DNA from: Epilithonimonas sp042695135
Lineage (GTDB): Bacteria > Bacteroidota > Bacteroidia > Flavobacteriales > Weeksellaceae
Length of the DNA: 64,000 nt
Direction of reading: 5' to 3'
Assembly: GCF_042695135.1 (NCBI RefSeq)
Contig: NZ_CP170547.1
Span: 1,178,001 to 1,242,000, forward strand
Positions 8,717-16,926 of the stretch are shown here, in pieces. A program made the translations under genes and the position numbers. The notes beneath the pieces are model-generated. The model had not been told where the DNA came from. It ran no database searches and worked only from the letters and a program-made list of their open reading frames with translations. Within the stretch, counting starts at the first letter, position 1; each line of letters opens with the position of its first letter.

Positions 8717-10558
8717 ATGAATTTAAAAATCAACTTTTTAGTTGCGGGTTTTGCATTGACATTTTCTACGATGTATGCTCAGACAACAACCCTTGAATCG
8801 AAAGCAAAAGACTGGATTACAAAAAATGCCAATAAGATCGGGACAACTTCCCACGACGAATTTAATTTTAAATCTTCAAGAAAAAGTTTATCAGGAGAGA
8901 CACTAAGATTTCAGCAGGAAATCAACGGAATTCCGGTTTATGAAGGCGATGTTGCAATTCATTTTAATAAGTTGGGAGAAGTAACATTTGCTACAGAAGT
9001 TCCTGTCTCAAAAAAATTAAAACAAATCAACACAATCCCAACATATAGCAAGACCGATGCTTTTGAAAAAGCTAAAACCGGAGCTAAAATTTCCGGTGAG
9101 ATTACCTATCAGGAAAATAATCTTTACGTATTTGTAACAGAAGAAGGAGAAACAAAACTGGTTCACAGAGTCGTTATCAATTCTTATGAGACGCCTGGAG
9201 ATTGGGAAATAATGGTAGATGCACACTCCGGAGAGATCATTAGAATCCTGGATATTGCCAATTATCATAAAGACAAACCAAAGAAAAAAAATCCGGATAA
9301 ACAGGCTGAAGTTAAAGCCGCGGGAACAGCTTATATCTTCAATCCGGATCCTTTGTCAGTAGCTCATGTGGCTTATGGCGGAAATTATGTAGATAACAAT
9401 GACGCCACCAATGCAAGCTTAGATGCAGCCAGAAGTTTGGTGTCATTACCGGATATTACTTTTTCGAATGGAACATACAGTTTGAAAAGCAAATATGTAC
9501 AGGTTGCCGATTTTGAATCACCGGCGACAGGTCTTTTTTCTCAGGCTTCTCCGGATTTCTTATTCAATAGAAATGATCAGGGCTTCGAGGCAGTGAATGC
9601 CTTCTATCACTTGGACAGAAGTATGGCTTATATTAATGAAACATTAGGAATTGTCTGCAAATCAACCTTGAACAATGGCGTTTTACTTTTTGATCCACAC
9701 GGACTGAGCGGCGATGACAACTCACATTTCCTTCCGAGTACACAGAGACTGGCGTTTGGAGAAGGTTGTGTGGATGATGCAGAAGATGCAGATGTGGTTT
9801 TGCACGAGTTTGGGCACGCAATCCATTATTGGATCACGGGTAACAAATCTTCTTCTTCCCAAGGTTTAGGCGAAGGTTCCGGAGATTACTGGGCGATGTC
9901 TTATAGCAGAAGTCTTAATCAATGGTCAGCTTCTGAACCTCAGTACAACTGGATGTTCAGCTGGGATGGTCATAACGAATGCTGGGATGGCCGCGTAACC
10001 AACTATGCACCAAAATATCCTACAAGCACAATCAATAATTCTTCTTATATCCATATCAATGGACAGATCTGGGCTACTTCCCTGATGAGAATCTATAACA
10101 GAATTGGCAAAGAGAAAACTGATCGTATTTTCCTGGAAGGTCTTAGCCTGACGAACTCTTCTTCGACCCAGCAGACCGCTGCTGTTGCGGTAAGACAATC
10201 TGCTATTGATATGGTCGGAACTTTCGGATTCACCTGTGATGATGTCGCTATTATTACCGAAGAATTGACAACTTCCGGTTACACACTTCCTGCTTATCAA
10301 TGTGTCAATCTGGCTGTAGCAGATGTTAATAAAAATTCAGTGACTGTTTATCCAAATCCTGCGACCGACAATTTAACCGTTTCGATGGATTTCAAAAAGA
10401 CGGAAACAGTAGAGATCTACAGCTTGGAAGGCAGAAAGATTTCTGAAGCTAATATTAATGCCAACAATAATGTCATCAATGTTTCTAAACTCAGCAAAGG
10501 TGTTTATCTGTTGAAAATTAAAGGAACAGATGTTGTGGAGAAATTCATTAAGAAGTAA
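8717..10558 (+). CDS. Secreted gluzincin metallopeptidase (M36/M4-like) with T9SS domain
   Basis: 613 residues. A signal peptide (about 1-21, ending MYAQ) is followed by an FTP/PepSY-type propeptide (about 45-180, LRFQQEINGIPVYEGDVAIH). The catalytic domain has HEFGH at 363-367 (zinc ligands His363 and His367, general base Glu364) and a downstream GLGEGSGD segment whose Glu386 is the likely third ligand. The C-terminus (about 540-613, VYPNPATDNLTVS) is a type A sorting domain, so the protease is probably exported by T9SS and its propeptide removed. M36 (fungalysin-like) fits better than M4, but I cannot settle this. Monocistronic, with its own terminator. Confidence 0.88.
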   Translation: MNLKINFLVAGFALTFSTMYAQTTTLESKAKDWITKNANKIGTTSHDEFNFKSSRKSLSGETLRFQQEINGIPVYEGDVAIHFNKLGEVTFATEVPVSKKLKQINTIPTYSKTDAFEKAKTGAKISGEITYQENNLYVFVTEEGETKLVHRVVINSYETPGDWEIMVDAHSGEIIRILDIANYHKDKPKKKNPDKQAEVKAAGTAYIFNPDPLSVAHVAYGGNYVDNNDATNASLDAARSLVSLPDITFSNGTYSLKSKYVQVADFESPATGLFSQASPDFLFNRNDQGFEAVNAFYHLDRSMAYINETLGIVCKSTLNNGVLLFDPHGLSGDDNSHFLPSTQRLAFGEGCVDDAEDADVVLHEFGHAIHYWITGNKSSSSQGLGEGSGDYWAMSYSRSLNQWSASEPQYNWMFSWDGHNECWDGRVTNYAPKYPTSTINNSSYIHINGQIWATSLMRIYNRIGKEKTDRIFLEGLSLTNSSSTQQTAAVAVRQSAIDMVGTFGFTCDDVAIITEELTTSGYTLPAYQCVNLAVADVNKNSVTVYPNPATDNLTVSMDFKKTETVEIYSLEGRKISEANINANNNVINVSKLSKGVYLLKIKGTDVVEKFIKK

Positions 10559-10597
10559 TTTCTTAGATCGTTTCAACAACTAACCATATAAGATTCA

Positions 10598-10630
10598 AAC
10601 AGCAGCGGACGAAATTGTCGCTGCTGTTTT
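10598..10630 (+). terminator. Terminator after the M36-like peptidase
   Basis: Stem ACAGCAGCG(G)AC / GTCGCTGCTGT with one bulged G, followed by a T-run. Confidence 0.8.
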
Positions 10631-10666
10631 TTATTTATTTTCTTGGCAATATTTTAAAAGATATAA

Positions 10667-10750
10667 GCCTTTTGCAAAAAACCTCCGTATGTTTTGATAA
10701 AAAGACACGGAGGTTTTCATTAAAAGGTACGGAGGTTTTCATCAAAAGGT
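10667..10750. repeat. Cluster of 22-bp repeat units, direct and inverted
   Basis: Between two convergent peptidase genes. Two adjacent units (10707-10728 and 10729-10750) differ at one base; each starts ACGGAGGTTTTCAT and ends AAAAGGT, and a third begins at 10751 (ACGTGC). An inverted copy lies at 10667-10688 (GCCTTTTGCAAAAAACCTCCGT reversed relative to the others, 4 differences), so a CCTCCGT / ACGGAGG hairpin can form. The rest of the 342-base gap (10559-10900) holds two terminators and no convincing gene. Confidence 0.75.
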
Positions 10751-10862
10751 ACGTGCTTTTTGGGGTGTCCTCGCAAACGTCCTGTCCATCGGCTTTGCAG
10801 AAGGTCGTTTTTTTGCTTTTTTAAGTGATAAAAACCAATGATATTTTCAGATAAAATCAATA

Positions 10863-10892
10863 AAAAAACCCGACTGAATTTCAATCGGGTTT
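10863..10892. terminator. Bidirectional terminator between convergent peptidase genes
   Basis: Stem AAAAAACCCGA / TCGGGTTTTTT, A-tract on one side and T-tract on the other, nine bases beyond the end of the minus-strand peptidase gene. Confidence 0.85.
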
Positions 10893-10900
10893 TTTGTTTT

Positions 10901-13135
10901 TTAAAATTTCACATTCAATATTTTCTCTTCGCCGTTGCGTTTTACAGTCACCGAATGTTCCTCCCCGGAATTGATCTTGGAAAGACAATCCATATAAGAA
11001 TAGACTTCCTTCACTTCACATTTTCCGATTTTGGTAAGGACATCGCCTTGTTCTATTCCTGCATTGGCAGCCGGTCTACCGTCCATCACACCATCAATCG
11101 TCATCCCATCTTTGCTGTCTGCATAGCTTGGCATGATTCCCAAAGTCACTTTATACTTAGGAACTGCTTTCGTTGTAGAGATCTTGGTTTTAACAAACGG
11201 AATTTCCTTCTCATCAGACAACGCATTTGCCAGGTTGAATATATAATTAGTAATCACTTTTTCTCCCGGATAATTGATCTTATCGGCATCATCACTCGGT
11301 TTGTGATAATCCGTATGAGTCCCTGTAAACAGGAATAAAACAGGAATATCTTTCAGATAAAAAGAAGTGTGGTCGCTTGGTCCTACACCGGATTCGTCCA
11401 ACGCCAGATTGATACCCGCAGGTTTGTATTTCTTCACCAGATCCGGAAGGATAGGAGAGGTTCCAACGCCGCCAACTGTGAGGTCTTTGTCTTTGTTAAG
11501 TCTCCCAACCATATCCATATTGATCATAAAAACAGTGTTGGGATATTTTGTTTTGATGGTTTCTGCCAGTTTTTTAGAACCCATCAAACCGTCTTCTTCA
11601 CCTGAGAATAATGCGAAAACGTAATTGACTTTTTCTTTGGTTTTGTTTTGAGAGAATAATCTTGCCAATTCCAGGACTGCCGCTGATCCGGAAGCATTAT
11701 CATCAGCACCGTTGTGGATTTGTCCTTCGGAGTTTGCAAGTGTAGAATTATGATGTTCATTAAGTCCTAAATGATCGTAATGAGCGCCGATCACAATTGT
11801 TTTTTCTGCTTTGTTGTCGAGAACTGCGATCACGTTTTTGCCTTTGACTTGTGTTGAAGACTTATCATCGTGGGGATTCAGTTTTACATCATATTCAAAA
11901 TTCTGGATAAAATCTTTTCCTTCGTAAGGCTTCAATCCTAACTTTTTGAATTCTGCAGAAAGATAATTTGCCGCTTTTGTTTCACCTTCAGAACCTGCCA
12001 GTCTTCCTTTCAGTTCATCCGAAGCAAGATATGAAATGTGCTTTTTCAGTTGATCTTCATTTACCAGCTCTGCCGGATCATTATCTATCCAATCTGCGAT
12101 GAAAACATTAGTTTCGTGTTGTTTTTCACCTTGTCTGTTACTTGCAAAAACTAATTTTTTCCCGTCCGGAGAAAACATAGCGAATGCATTGAACTCACTT
12201 TCATAAGTGATCTGCTGTAGGTTTTTCCCGTCAAGATCGATCATATATAACTGGAAATCATACCCTCTTGTCGAATGATAATTAGAAGAGAAAATGATTT
12301 TCTTGTCAGATGGATGAAAATACGGCGCCCAGTTGGCTTTACCCAAATTGGTAATTTGTTTCAGATCCGAGCCGTCAATATTCATGGTATAGATTTCCAT
12401 CGCCGTTGGCGCCACCAGGTTTTCTGCAAGCAGTTCTTTATAATCTTTGATTTCTTCTTCAGTCTTCGGACGGGAAGACCGGAAAACCAGCTTCTTGCTG
12501 TCGTGAGAGAAAAAAGCGCCACCGTCATAACCCAGGCCACGAGTCAGCTGTTTCAGATTTTTTCCATCGATATCCATAATCCAGATTTCCAGATCTCCGC
12601 TTCTCGTGGACGTAAAAGCTATCTTTTTTCCGTCCGGCGAAACCACTGCTTCGGCATCATAACCTTTAGAATCTGTGAGTTGTTTTGTAATATTGCCATT
12701 AAGATCAGCTTCATAAATCTCGAAATCAGAGTACACCGGCCACAGGTATTTCCCATCTTTTCTAGGTGCAGGTTTTGGCGGACAAGCTTCGGAACTTTTG
12801 TGCGTTGAGGCATAGATGATATGTTTTCCATCCGGCATAAAGAAGGAACAGGTTGTTCTTCCTTTGCCTGTAGAAACCATTTTCAGGTTAGATTCTGCCG
12901 GTTTTTGAGTTAGGTCATAAAGGAAGATCTGGTCACACTGCGCTCCAATTGCGGGATTCGTTACCTGCATGGTCAGCATTTTGCTGTTTGGAGAGAAATA
13001 AGCTTCGGCATTGTCGCCACCAAATGTCAGTTTGGTAATGTTTTTCAGGTTCTTTTCCTGAGCGAAATATAATGTGGAAATCCCAAGTAATGAGAGTGTC
13101 GAAAGTTGCTTTAATTTGGATTTTGATAAAAACAT
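10901..13135 (-). CDS. Secreted M28 aminopeptidase with PD40 beta-propeller and PDZ domain
   Basis: 744 residues. An N-terminal signal peptide (about 1-25, ending YFAQ) precedes a PD40/TolB-like beta-propeller (about 30-350) with repeated FSPDGKKLVFAS-type blades. The M28 domain (about 360-640) has zinc ligands His452 (AHYDHLG), Asp478 (GADDNASG), Glu514 with catalytic Glu513 (SGEED), Asp541 (NMDMVGR) and His611. A PDZ domain follows (about 660-740, DGRPAANAGIEQGDVL). No T9SS domain, so it is probably periplasmic or released by another route. Propeller-M28 fusions occur in Bacteroidota; a role in peptide scavenging is inference. Confidence 0.9.
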   Translation of the reverse strand: MFLSKSKLKQLSTLSLLGISTLYFAQEKNLKNITKLTFGGDNAEAYFSPNSKMLTMQVTNPAIGAQCDQIFLYDLTQKPAESNLKMVSTGKGRTTCSFFMPDGKHIIYASTHKSSEACPPKPAPRKDGKYLWPVYSDFEIYEADLNGNITKQLTDSKGYDAEAVVSPDGKKIAFTSTRSGDLEIWIMDIDGKNLKQLTRGLGYDGGAFFSHDSKKLVFRSSRPKTEEEIKDYKELLAENLVAPTAMEIYTMNIDGSDLKQITNLGKANWAPYFHPSDKKIIFSSNYHSTRGYDFQLYMIDLDGKNLQQITYESEFNAFAMFSPDGKKLVFASNRQGEKQHETNVFIADWIDNDPAELVNEDQLKKHISYLASDELKGRLAGSEGETKAANYLSAEFKKLGLKPYEGKDFIQNFEYDVKLNPHDDKSSTQVKGKNVIAVLDNKAEKTIVIGAHYDHLGLNEHHNSTLANSEGQIHNGADDNASGSAAVLELARLFSQNKTKEKVNYVFALFSGEEDGLMGSKKLAETIKTKYPNTVFMINMDMVGRLNKDKDLTVGGVGTSPILPDLVKKYKPAGINLALDESGVGPSDHTSFYLKDIPVLFLFTGTHTDYHKPSDDADKINYPGEKVITNYIFNLANALSDEKEIPFVKTKISTTKAVPKYKVTLGIMPSYADSKDGMTIDGVMDGRPAANAGIEQGDVLTKIGKCEVKEVYSYMDCLSKINSGEEHSVTVKRNGEEKILNVKF

Positions 13136-13157
13136 AAAGTCTGATTTTTATTGAGAA

Positions 13158-13165
13158 CAAATCTA
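13158..13165 (-). promoter_or_regulatory. Putative -7 box of PD40-M28 gene
   Basis: Reads TAGATTTG on the minus strand, an exact TAnnTTTG match, 22 bases before the start codon. Confidence 0.5.
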
Positions 13166-13188
13166 ATCTTTTTGATAATGATAAAAAA

Positions 13189-13212
13189 ATAAGCCTCAAG
13201 GATAAGGCTTAT
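13189..13212 (-). terminator. Terminator after the M28-T9SS gene
   Basis: Perfect 8-bp stem ATAAGCCT / AGGCTTAT. On the minus strand it is followed by a T7 run, which fits termination of the gene ending at 13239. Confidence 0.8.
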
Positions 13213-13238
13213 GATTTTTGTTATGGTAGATTTTCAAT

Positions 13239-14423
13239 TTATTCTATAATGATTTTCCTTGTGGTTTTTTCATTATCCATAGCTATGGTTCCAAGATAAA
13301 CGCCGGGTTTCAAATGTGAAATGTCAATCCTGCTTATATTTTCTTTATTAATTAAAATCTGGCTTCCGCTCATATCTGTCATTTCAAATGTAAAAACTTT
13401 GGAAGTATCAGATATTTTCAAATTCAAAATATTGTTTGCCGGATTTGGATAAAACTCTACAGATTCCAAAACTTTTGAAGTTGAAATGTCTTCTACGGCC
13501 AAAGTTGTAGTAGAAGCAACAGCAAAATGCTGAATGGCACCAACCGCCGCTTTGCCCACATTATAAACATAGACTGGATCCATATTCACATAAAGATCAT
13601 TTGCAGTATGAACATAAGGATTATTATAACCACCTTCATATTCCCAGAACCCCGTGATGATCTCGCCATTCTGCTGAAAAGGAACATAATCTGTACTTTC
13701 TGCCGGATCAAAATCAACACCAAGTGGAGAGTATAACGTGGTGCAGTTCGCTAATTCCTGAACCACTAATGCAGCTGCAGCATTATTACTTGTGGGAGAA
13801 CTTTGATCTTTATCACAATAGATTTTCGTATTTGCTTTTGTTGCCAATCCACCAACCTGATCCAGGTTTACAACCACTTTGATATCCATTTTCGGACTGG
13901 TTCCGTTTACGATTTGGGAAACATATCTGGAACTCCCAAGAAGTCCTTGTTCTTCACCGGAAAAATGGATAAACTTGATAGAATAATCTGTTGGGATATC
14001 TTTGAGAATACGGGCAAGTTCCAGAATAATAGAAGTTCCGCTTCCGTTGTCATTAGTTCCCGGACCATTGATAGAATCAAAATGTCCACAGACTATTACA
14101 AACTTATTAGGATAGAGCGTTCCGGTTTTGGTTACGATTAAGTTTTTGGAAGTATATCCGTTGCTGGTCCAGGATTGTTCCTGAAAATTCGCTGTTGTGT
14201 AACCAAAAGAAGTGTATTTATTTTTGATCCAGTTAAAAGCGTTTGTGTTCTGAGCGGTTCCCGTTCTTTTGACACCCAAAGCTTCAAACTCCTGAAGATA
14301 AGTATTGACATTGGATTGAGAAACTTTGTTGGCTCTGTCCTGATAAGCCTGGATGAAAGTCTGAGCATTTGTAAGTTGAACGAGTGTCAGAAAAATAAAT
14401 AAACGGATAGATTTTTTAATCAT
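13239..14423 (-). CDS. Secreted M28 peptidase with T9SS sorting domain
   Basis: 394 residues from the ATG at 14423; the frame is open six codons further, but to a TTG only, and the signal peptide (MIKKSIRLFIFLTLVQLTNAQ) starts cleanly at the ATG. M28 zinc residues: His114 (CGHFDS), Asp125 (TNDNGSG), Glu157/158 (SGEEQG), Asp188 (NLDQVGG) and a late His in PYVHTANDL. The last ~75 residues (FYPNPANNILNLKIS... KPGVYLGTI) are a type A sorting domain, so T9SS export is likely. Adjacent and co-oriented to the other M28 gene, but separated from it by a terminator. Confidence 0.9.
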   Translation of the reverse strand: MIKKSIRLFIFLTLVQLTNAQTFIQAYQDRANKVSQSNVNTYLQEFEALGVKRTGTAQNTNAFNWIKNKYTSFGYTTANFQEQSWTSNGYTSKNLIVTKTGTLYPNKFVIVCGHFDSINGPGTNDNGSGTSIILELARILKDIPTDYSIKFIHFSGEEQGLLGSSRYVSQIVNGTSPKMDIKVVVNLDQVGGLATKANTKIYCDKDQSSPTSNNAAAALVVQELANCTTLYSPLGVDFDPAESTDYVPFQQNGEIITGFWEYEGGYNNPYVHTANDLYVNMDPVYVYNVGKAAVGAIQHFAVASTTTLAVEDISTSKVLESVEFYPNPANNILNLKISDTSKVFTFEMTDMSGSQILINKENISRIDISHLKPGVYLGTIAMDNEKTTRKIIIE

Positions 14424-14447
14424 TAATGATAATTTTAGCAAAAATAA

Positions 14448-14476
14448 AAAAATCCCGAGATAATTCTCAGGATTTT
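14448..14476 (-). terminator. Terminator after rplT
   Basis: Stem AAAATCC(T/C)GAG pairing around ATAATT with T-runs, 24 bases beyond the rplT stop and before the M28-T9SS gene. Confidence 0.75.
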
Positions 14477-14499
14477 ATATTGATAACAAAGATTTGTAA

Positions 14500-14844
14500 T
14501 TATTTTACTAAGTCTACAACAGCTTTGAAAGCTTCTGGATGATTCATTGCAAGATCTGCAAGAACTTTTCTGTTTAGCTCGATGTTGTTTTTCTTAAGAC
14601 CTCCTATTAATTGAGAATAAGTAAGTCCGTGTTCTCTTGCACCAGCGTTGATACGCATCACCCAAAGGCTTCTGAAACTTCTTTTTTTCTCTTTTCTACC
14701 ACGGTAAGCATATTGCATTGCTTTTTCTACCGCATTTTTTGCTACAGTCCAAACGTTCTTTCTTCTACCGAAAAAACCTTTAGCCTTTTTTAATACTTTT
14801 TTTCTACGCGCTCTGGACGCTACAGAATTTACTGATCTTGGCAT
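14500..14844 (-). CDS. rplT: 50S ribosomal protein L20
   Basis: Binds 23S rRNA early in 50S assembly. The 114-residue, very basic protein has the family N-terminus (MPRSVNSVASRARRKKVLKKAKGFFGRRK) and core (YAYRGRKEKKRSFRSLWVMRINAGAR). Length is normal. It follows rpmI by 114 bases, a gap long enough to hold a regulatory leader, though I could not define a structure. Terminator follows. Confidence 0.97.
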   Translation of the reverse strand: MPRSVNSVASRARRKKVLKKAKGFFGRRKNVWTVAKNAVEKAMQYAYRGRKEKKRSFRSLWVMRINAGAREHGLTYSQLIGGLKKNNIELNRKVLADLAMNHPEAFKAVVDLVK

Positions 14845-14958
14845 AATTTAAATTGTTTTTTTGAAAAGGGCGGTAATTTTCATTACTCTTAGGTGCACCG
14901 TTTCAGGGTTAATTGTTGAATTGTTCTAATTCTTATAAACCGAAATGATTTATAAAAA

Positions 14959-15156
14959 CTACTTTAACGCTAATTGACGTAGTACACTTTTCTTGTCCAC
15001 TTCTGCAACATAAGAAGTTTGCGTAAGATTTCTCTTTTGCTTAGTTTCTTTTTTCGTCAAGATGTGGCTTTTGAAAGCACCTTTTCTTTTGATCTTTCCG
15101 GTTCCGGTAAGAGCAAAACGCTTTTTAGCACCTGATTTCGTTTTTAATTTTGGCAT
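14959..15156 (-). CDS. rpmI: 50S ribosomal protein L35
   Basis: Small basic 65-residue ribosomal protein with the family signature (MPKLKTKSGAKKRFALTGTGKIKRKGAFKSHILTKK shortened here to its start and end, MPKLKTKSGAKKRF and KRKGAFKSHILTKK). Gene order rpmI-rplT is the standard one. Upstream there is its own promoter rather than infC, because an unrelated hydrolase gene separates it from infC. Confidence 0.97.
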   Translation of the reverse strand: MPKLKTKSGAKKRFALTGTGKIKRKGAFKSHILTKKETKQKRNLTQTSYVAEVDKKSVLRQLALK

Positions 15157-15228
15157 TGTTTTGCTTTTTATATTTTGTTATCAATATCTATTTTCATTAT
15201 CCTAAACGTATTCAGGAATAATAGTTTG

Positions 15229-15236
15229 CAAAATTA
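15229..15236 (-). promoter_or_regulatory. Promoter of rpmI-rplT
   Basis: Minus strand reads TAATTTTG, an exact -7 match, with a TTAG about 16 bases upstream. The predicted leader to rpmI is about 65 bases, so the ribosomal pair can be transcribed independently of infC. Confidence 0.6.
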
Positions 15237-15265
15237 CAAAAAAATTATGAAACTAAGACATTAAA

Positions 15266-15294
15266 AATCTGCACACATTGGATGTATGCAGATT
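15266..15294 (-). terminator. Terminator after the alpha/beta hydrolase gene
   Basis: Stem AATCTGCA(C/T)ACA pairing across TTGGA with a T-run on the minus strand. Confidence 0.75.
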
Positions 15295-15316
15295 AATTTT
15301 ATAATGTACTAGAATT

Positions 15317-16138
15317 TTATGCTTCAATAAACTCCAAAAGATCTTTATTCATAGTAGCTGCTTCTGTGGTTGGCATTCCGTGAGGGAAACCCGGATACGT
15401 TTTTATCGTTCCGTTTTTCAGTAATTTGATTGATTTCAAAGCGGCATTTTGATAAGGAACGATCTGGTCATCTTCTCCGTGCAATACCAAAACCGGAATA
15501 TCAACATTTTTCAAGTCTTCTCGGAAATCAGTCTCAGAAAACGCTTTGATGCCGTCGTAATGAGCCACGATCCCACCCATCATTCCTTGTCTCCACCAGT
15601 TTCTCTGGATGCCTTCTTTCACATCAGCGCCTTCTCTGTTGTAGCCGTAGAAAGGGAAAGTCAAATCGATATAAAACTGCTGTCTGTTGTTAAGGGTCTG
15701 ATCTCTGATGCCGTCAAAAACTGACATCGGAACACCATCGGGATTGCTGTCGCTTGCTACCATAATCGGCGGAACGGCGCTGATCAATACTGCTTTTTTA
15801 GCTCTTCCGTTCGCATATTTGTTAACATAACGGATCACTTCTCCACCACCTGTTGAGTGTCCGATATGGACAACATCCTTCAGGTCAAGGAATTCTACCA
15901 ATTCTGCAGCATCTGCAGCATACTGTTCAATGGTGTGACCGTAGATATCCTGACTAGAACGTCCGTGTCCTCTTCTGTCGTGTGTCACCACTCTGTAGCC
16001 TTTTTGCAGGAAGAAGATTACCTGTGCATCCCAATCGTCTGATGATAAGGGCCATCCGTGGTGAAACATCAATGTTGGTCCTTGTCCCTGATCTTTGTAA
16101 AAAATCTCTGTTCCGTCTTTTAATTTTAGTGTGCTCAT
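15317..16138 (-). CDS. Alpha/beta hydrolase (non-heme chloroperoxidase/esterase type)
   Basis: 273 residues. Oxyanion-hole motif HHGWPLSSDDWDAQ near residue 27, nucleophile elbow GHSTGG with Ser95, acid residue in GEDDQIVPY and catalytic His in FPHGMPTT. This closely follows the arylesterase / cofactor-free haloperoxidase subgroup, so an ester or acid substrate is likely but unknown. It has its own promoter and terminator and sits between infC and rpmI, which are neighbours in most bacteria. It therefore looks like an inserted independent unit. Confidence 0.87.
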   Translation of the reverse strand: MSTLKLKDGTEIFYKDQGQGPTLMFHHGWPLSSDDWDAQVIFFLQKGYRVVTHDRRGHGRSSQDIYGHTIEQYAADAAELVEFLDLKDVVHIGHSTGGGEVIRYVNKYANGRAKKAVLISAVPPIMVASDSNPDGVPMSVFDGIRDQTLNNRQQFYIDLTFPFYGYNREGADVKEGIQRNWWRQGMMGGIVAHYDGIKAFSETDFREDLKNVDIPVLVLHGEDDQIVPYQNAALKSIKLLKNGTIKTYPGFPHGMPTTEAATMNKDLLEFIEA

Positions 16139-16204
16139 CGTTTTTACTTTTTAATGTTAGTGATTAATTTATTTTATAATTATTTTTCTGTCCTAATTCT
16201 TTAG

Positions 16205-16212
16205 CAAATGTA
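16205..16212 (-). promoter_or_regulatory. Putative -7 box of the alpha/beta hydrolase gene
   Basis: Minus strand reads TACATTTG (TAnnTTTG), 67 bases before the start codon. Confidence 0.5.
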
Positions 16213-16276
16213 GCACGAGAAAATTTAACGAATCTTAACCTAAGTTAAAATCTTTCAAAAGATTAAAAATAAAAAA

Positions 16277-16300
16277 AACCTCAAAAACTAATTTGAGGTT
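16277..16300 (-). terminator. Terminator after infC
   Basis: Perfect stem AACCTCAAA / TTTGAGGTT followed on the minus strand by a T8 run. It should end thrS-infC transcription before the hydrolase gene. Confidence 0.85.
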
Positions 16301-16326
16301 CTATATAAAAATTGATGTGGTCAATA

Positions 16327-16857
16327 TTATTTTGCAGGCTTCTTAGGGCTCATCATCATAATCATTCTTTTTCCTTCAAGCTTAGGAAGCTGATCTACTT
16401 TGCCAACGTGCTCCAGATCCTGAGCCAATTTCAAAAGAAGAATTTCTCCCTGATCTTTGAAAATGATAGAACGTCCTTTGAAGAAAACATAAGTTTTCAG
16501 TTTAGAGCCTTCTTCCAGGAATTTTTCAGCGTGCTTTTTCTTGAAGTCATAATCGTGATCATCAGTCTGAGGACCAAATCTGATCTCTTTTACAACTACT
16601 TTTACCTGCTTCGCTTTTAGTTCTTTGGTTTTTTTCTTTTGCTCGTACAAGAATTTTTTATAATCAAGGATACGAGAAATGTAAGGCTCTGCTTTATCAG
16701 AAATCACTACAAGATCCAACTCTTGCTCTCTTGCAATTTCTAAAGCTTTTGATAAAGGATAAACTCCGGGTTCCACATTGTCACCAACAAGGCGCACCTC
16801 GTTAGCACGGATCTTACCGTTGATTTGATGGAGGTCTTCTTGGACTGGACGTCTCAT
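16327..16857 (-). CDS. infC: Translation initiation factor IF-3
   Basis: IF-3 prevents premature subunit joining and checks the start codon. 176 residues from the first ATG: N-domain (INGKIRANEVRLVGDNVEPGVYPLSKALEIA), lysine-rich linker and C-domain (VKEIRFGPQTDDHDYDFKKKHAEKFLEEG). The frame is open upstream of this ATG back to the thrS stop. The codons just upstream encode a basic stretch (ALKRNNSRGP) preceded by ATA at 16890-16888. IF-3 genes often start at a rare codon for autoregulation, so the true start may be 16890 (187 residues). It follows thrS by about 69 bases from the ATG. Confidence 0.95.
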   Translation of the reverse strand: MRRPVQEDLHQINGKIRANEVRLVGDNVEPGVYPLSKALEIAREQELDLVVISDKAEPYISRILDYKKFLYEQKKKTKELKAKQVKVVVKEIRFGPQTDDHDYDFKKKHAEKFLEEGSKLKTYVFFKGRSIIFKDQGEILLLKLAQDLEHVGKVDQLPKLEGKRMIMMMSPKKPAK

Positions 16858-16926
16858 CGGGCCTCTGCTGTTGTTTCTTTTTAGTGCTATGGTTTTAAAT
16901 TTTAAAATTAATAATTTGTTGTCAGC

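Noticed and set aside
10615..10824. Open frame of 69 codons on the plus strand in the repeat region
   Set aside because: It runs through a terminator and the 22-bp repeat cluster, shows no protein-like composition and overlaps no known family.
12275..12808. 177-codon plus-strand open frame inside the PD40-M28 gene
   Set aside because: Antisense to a well-supported coding region with intact propeller and M28 motifs.
10901..14423. The two M28 genes as one operon
   Set aside because: A perfect hairpin with T-run (13189-13212) and a -7 box (13158-13165) lie between them, so separate units are more likely.
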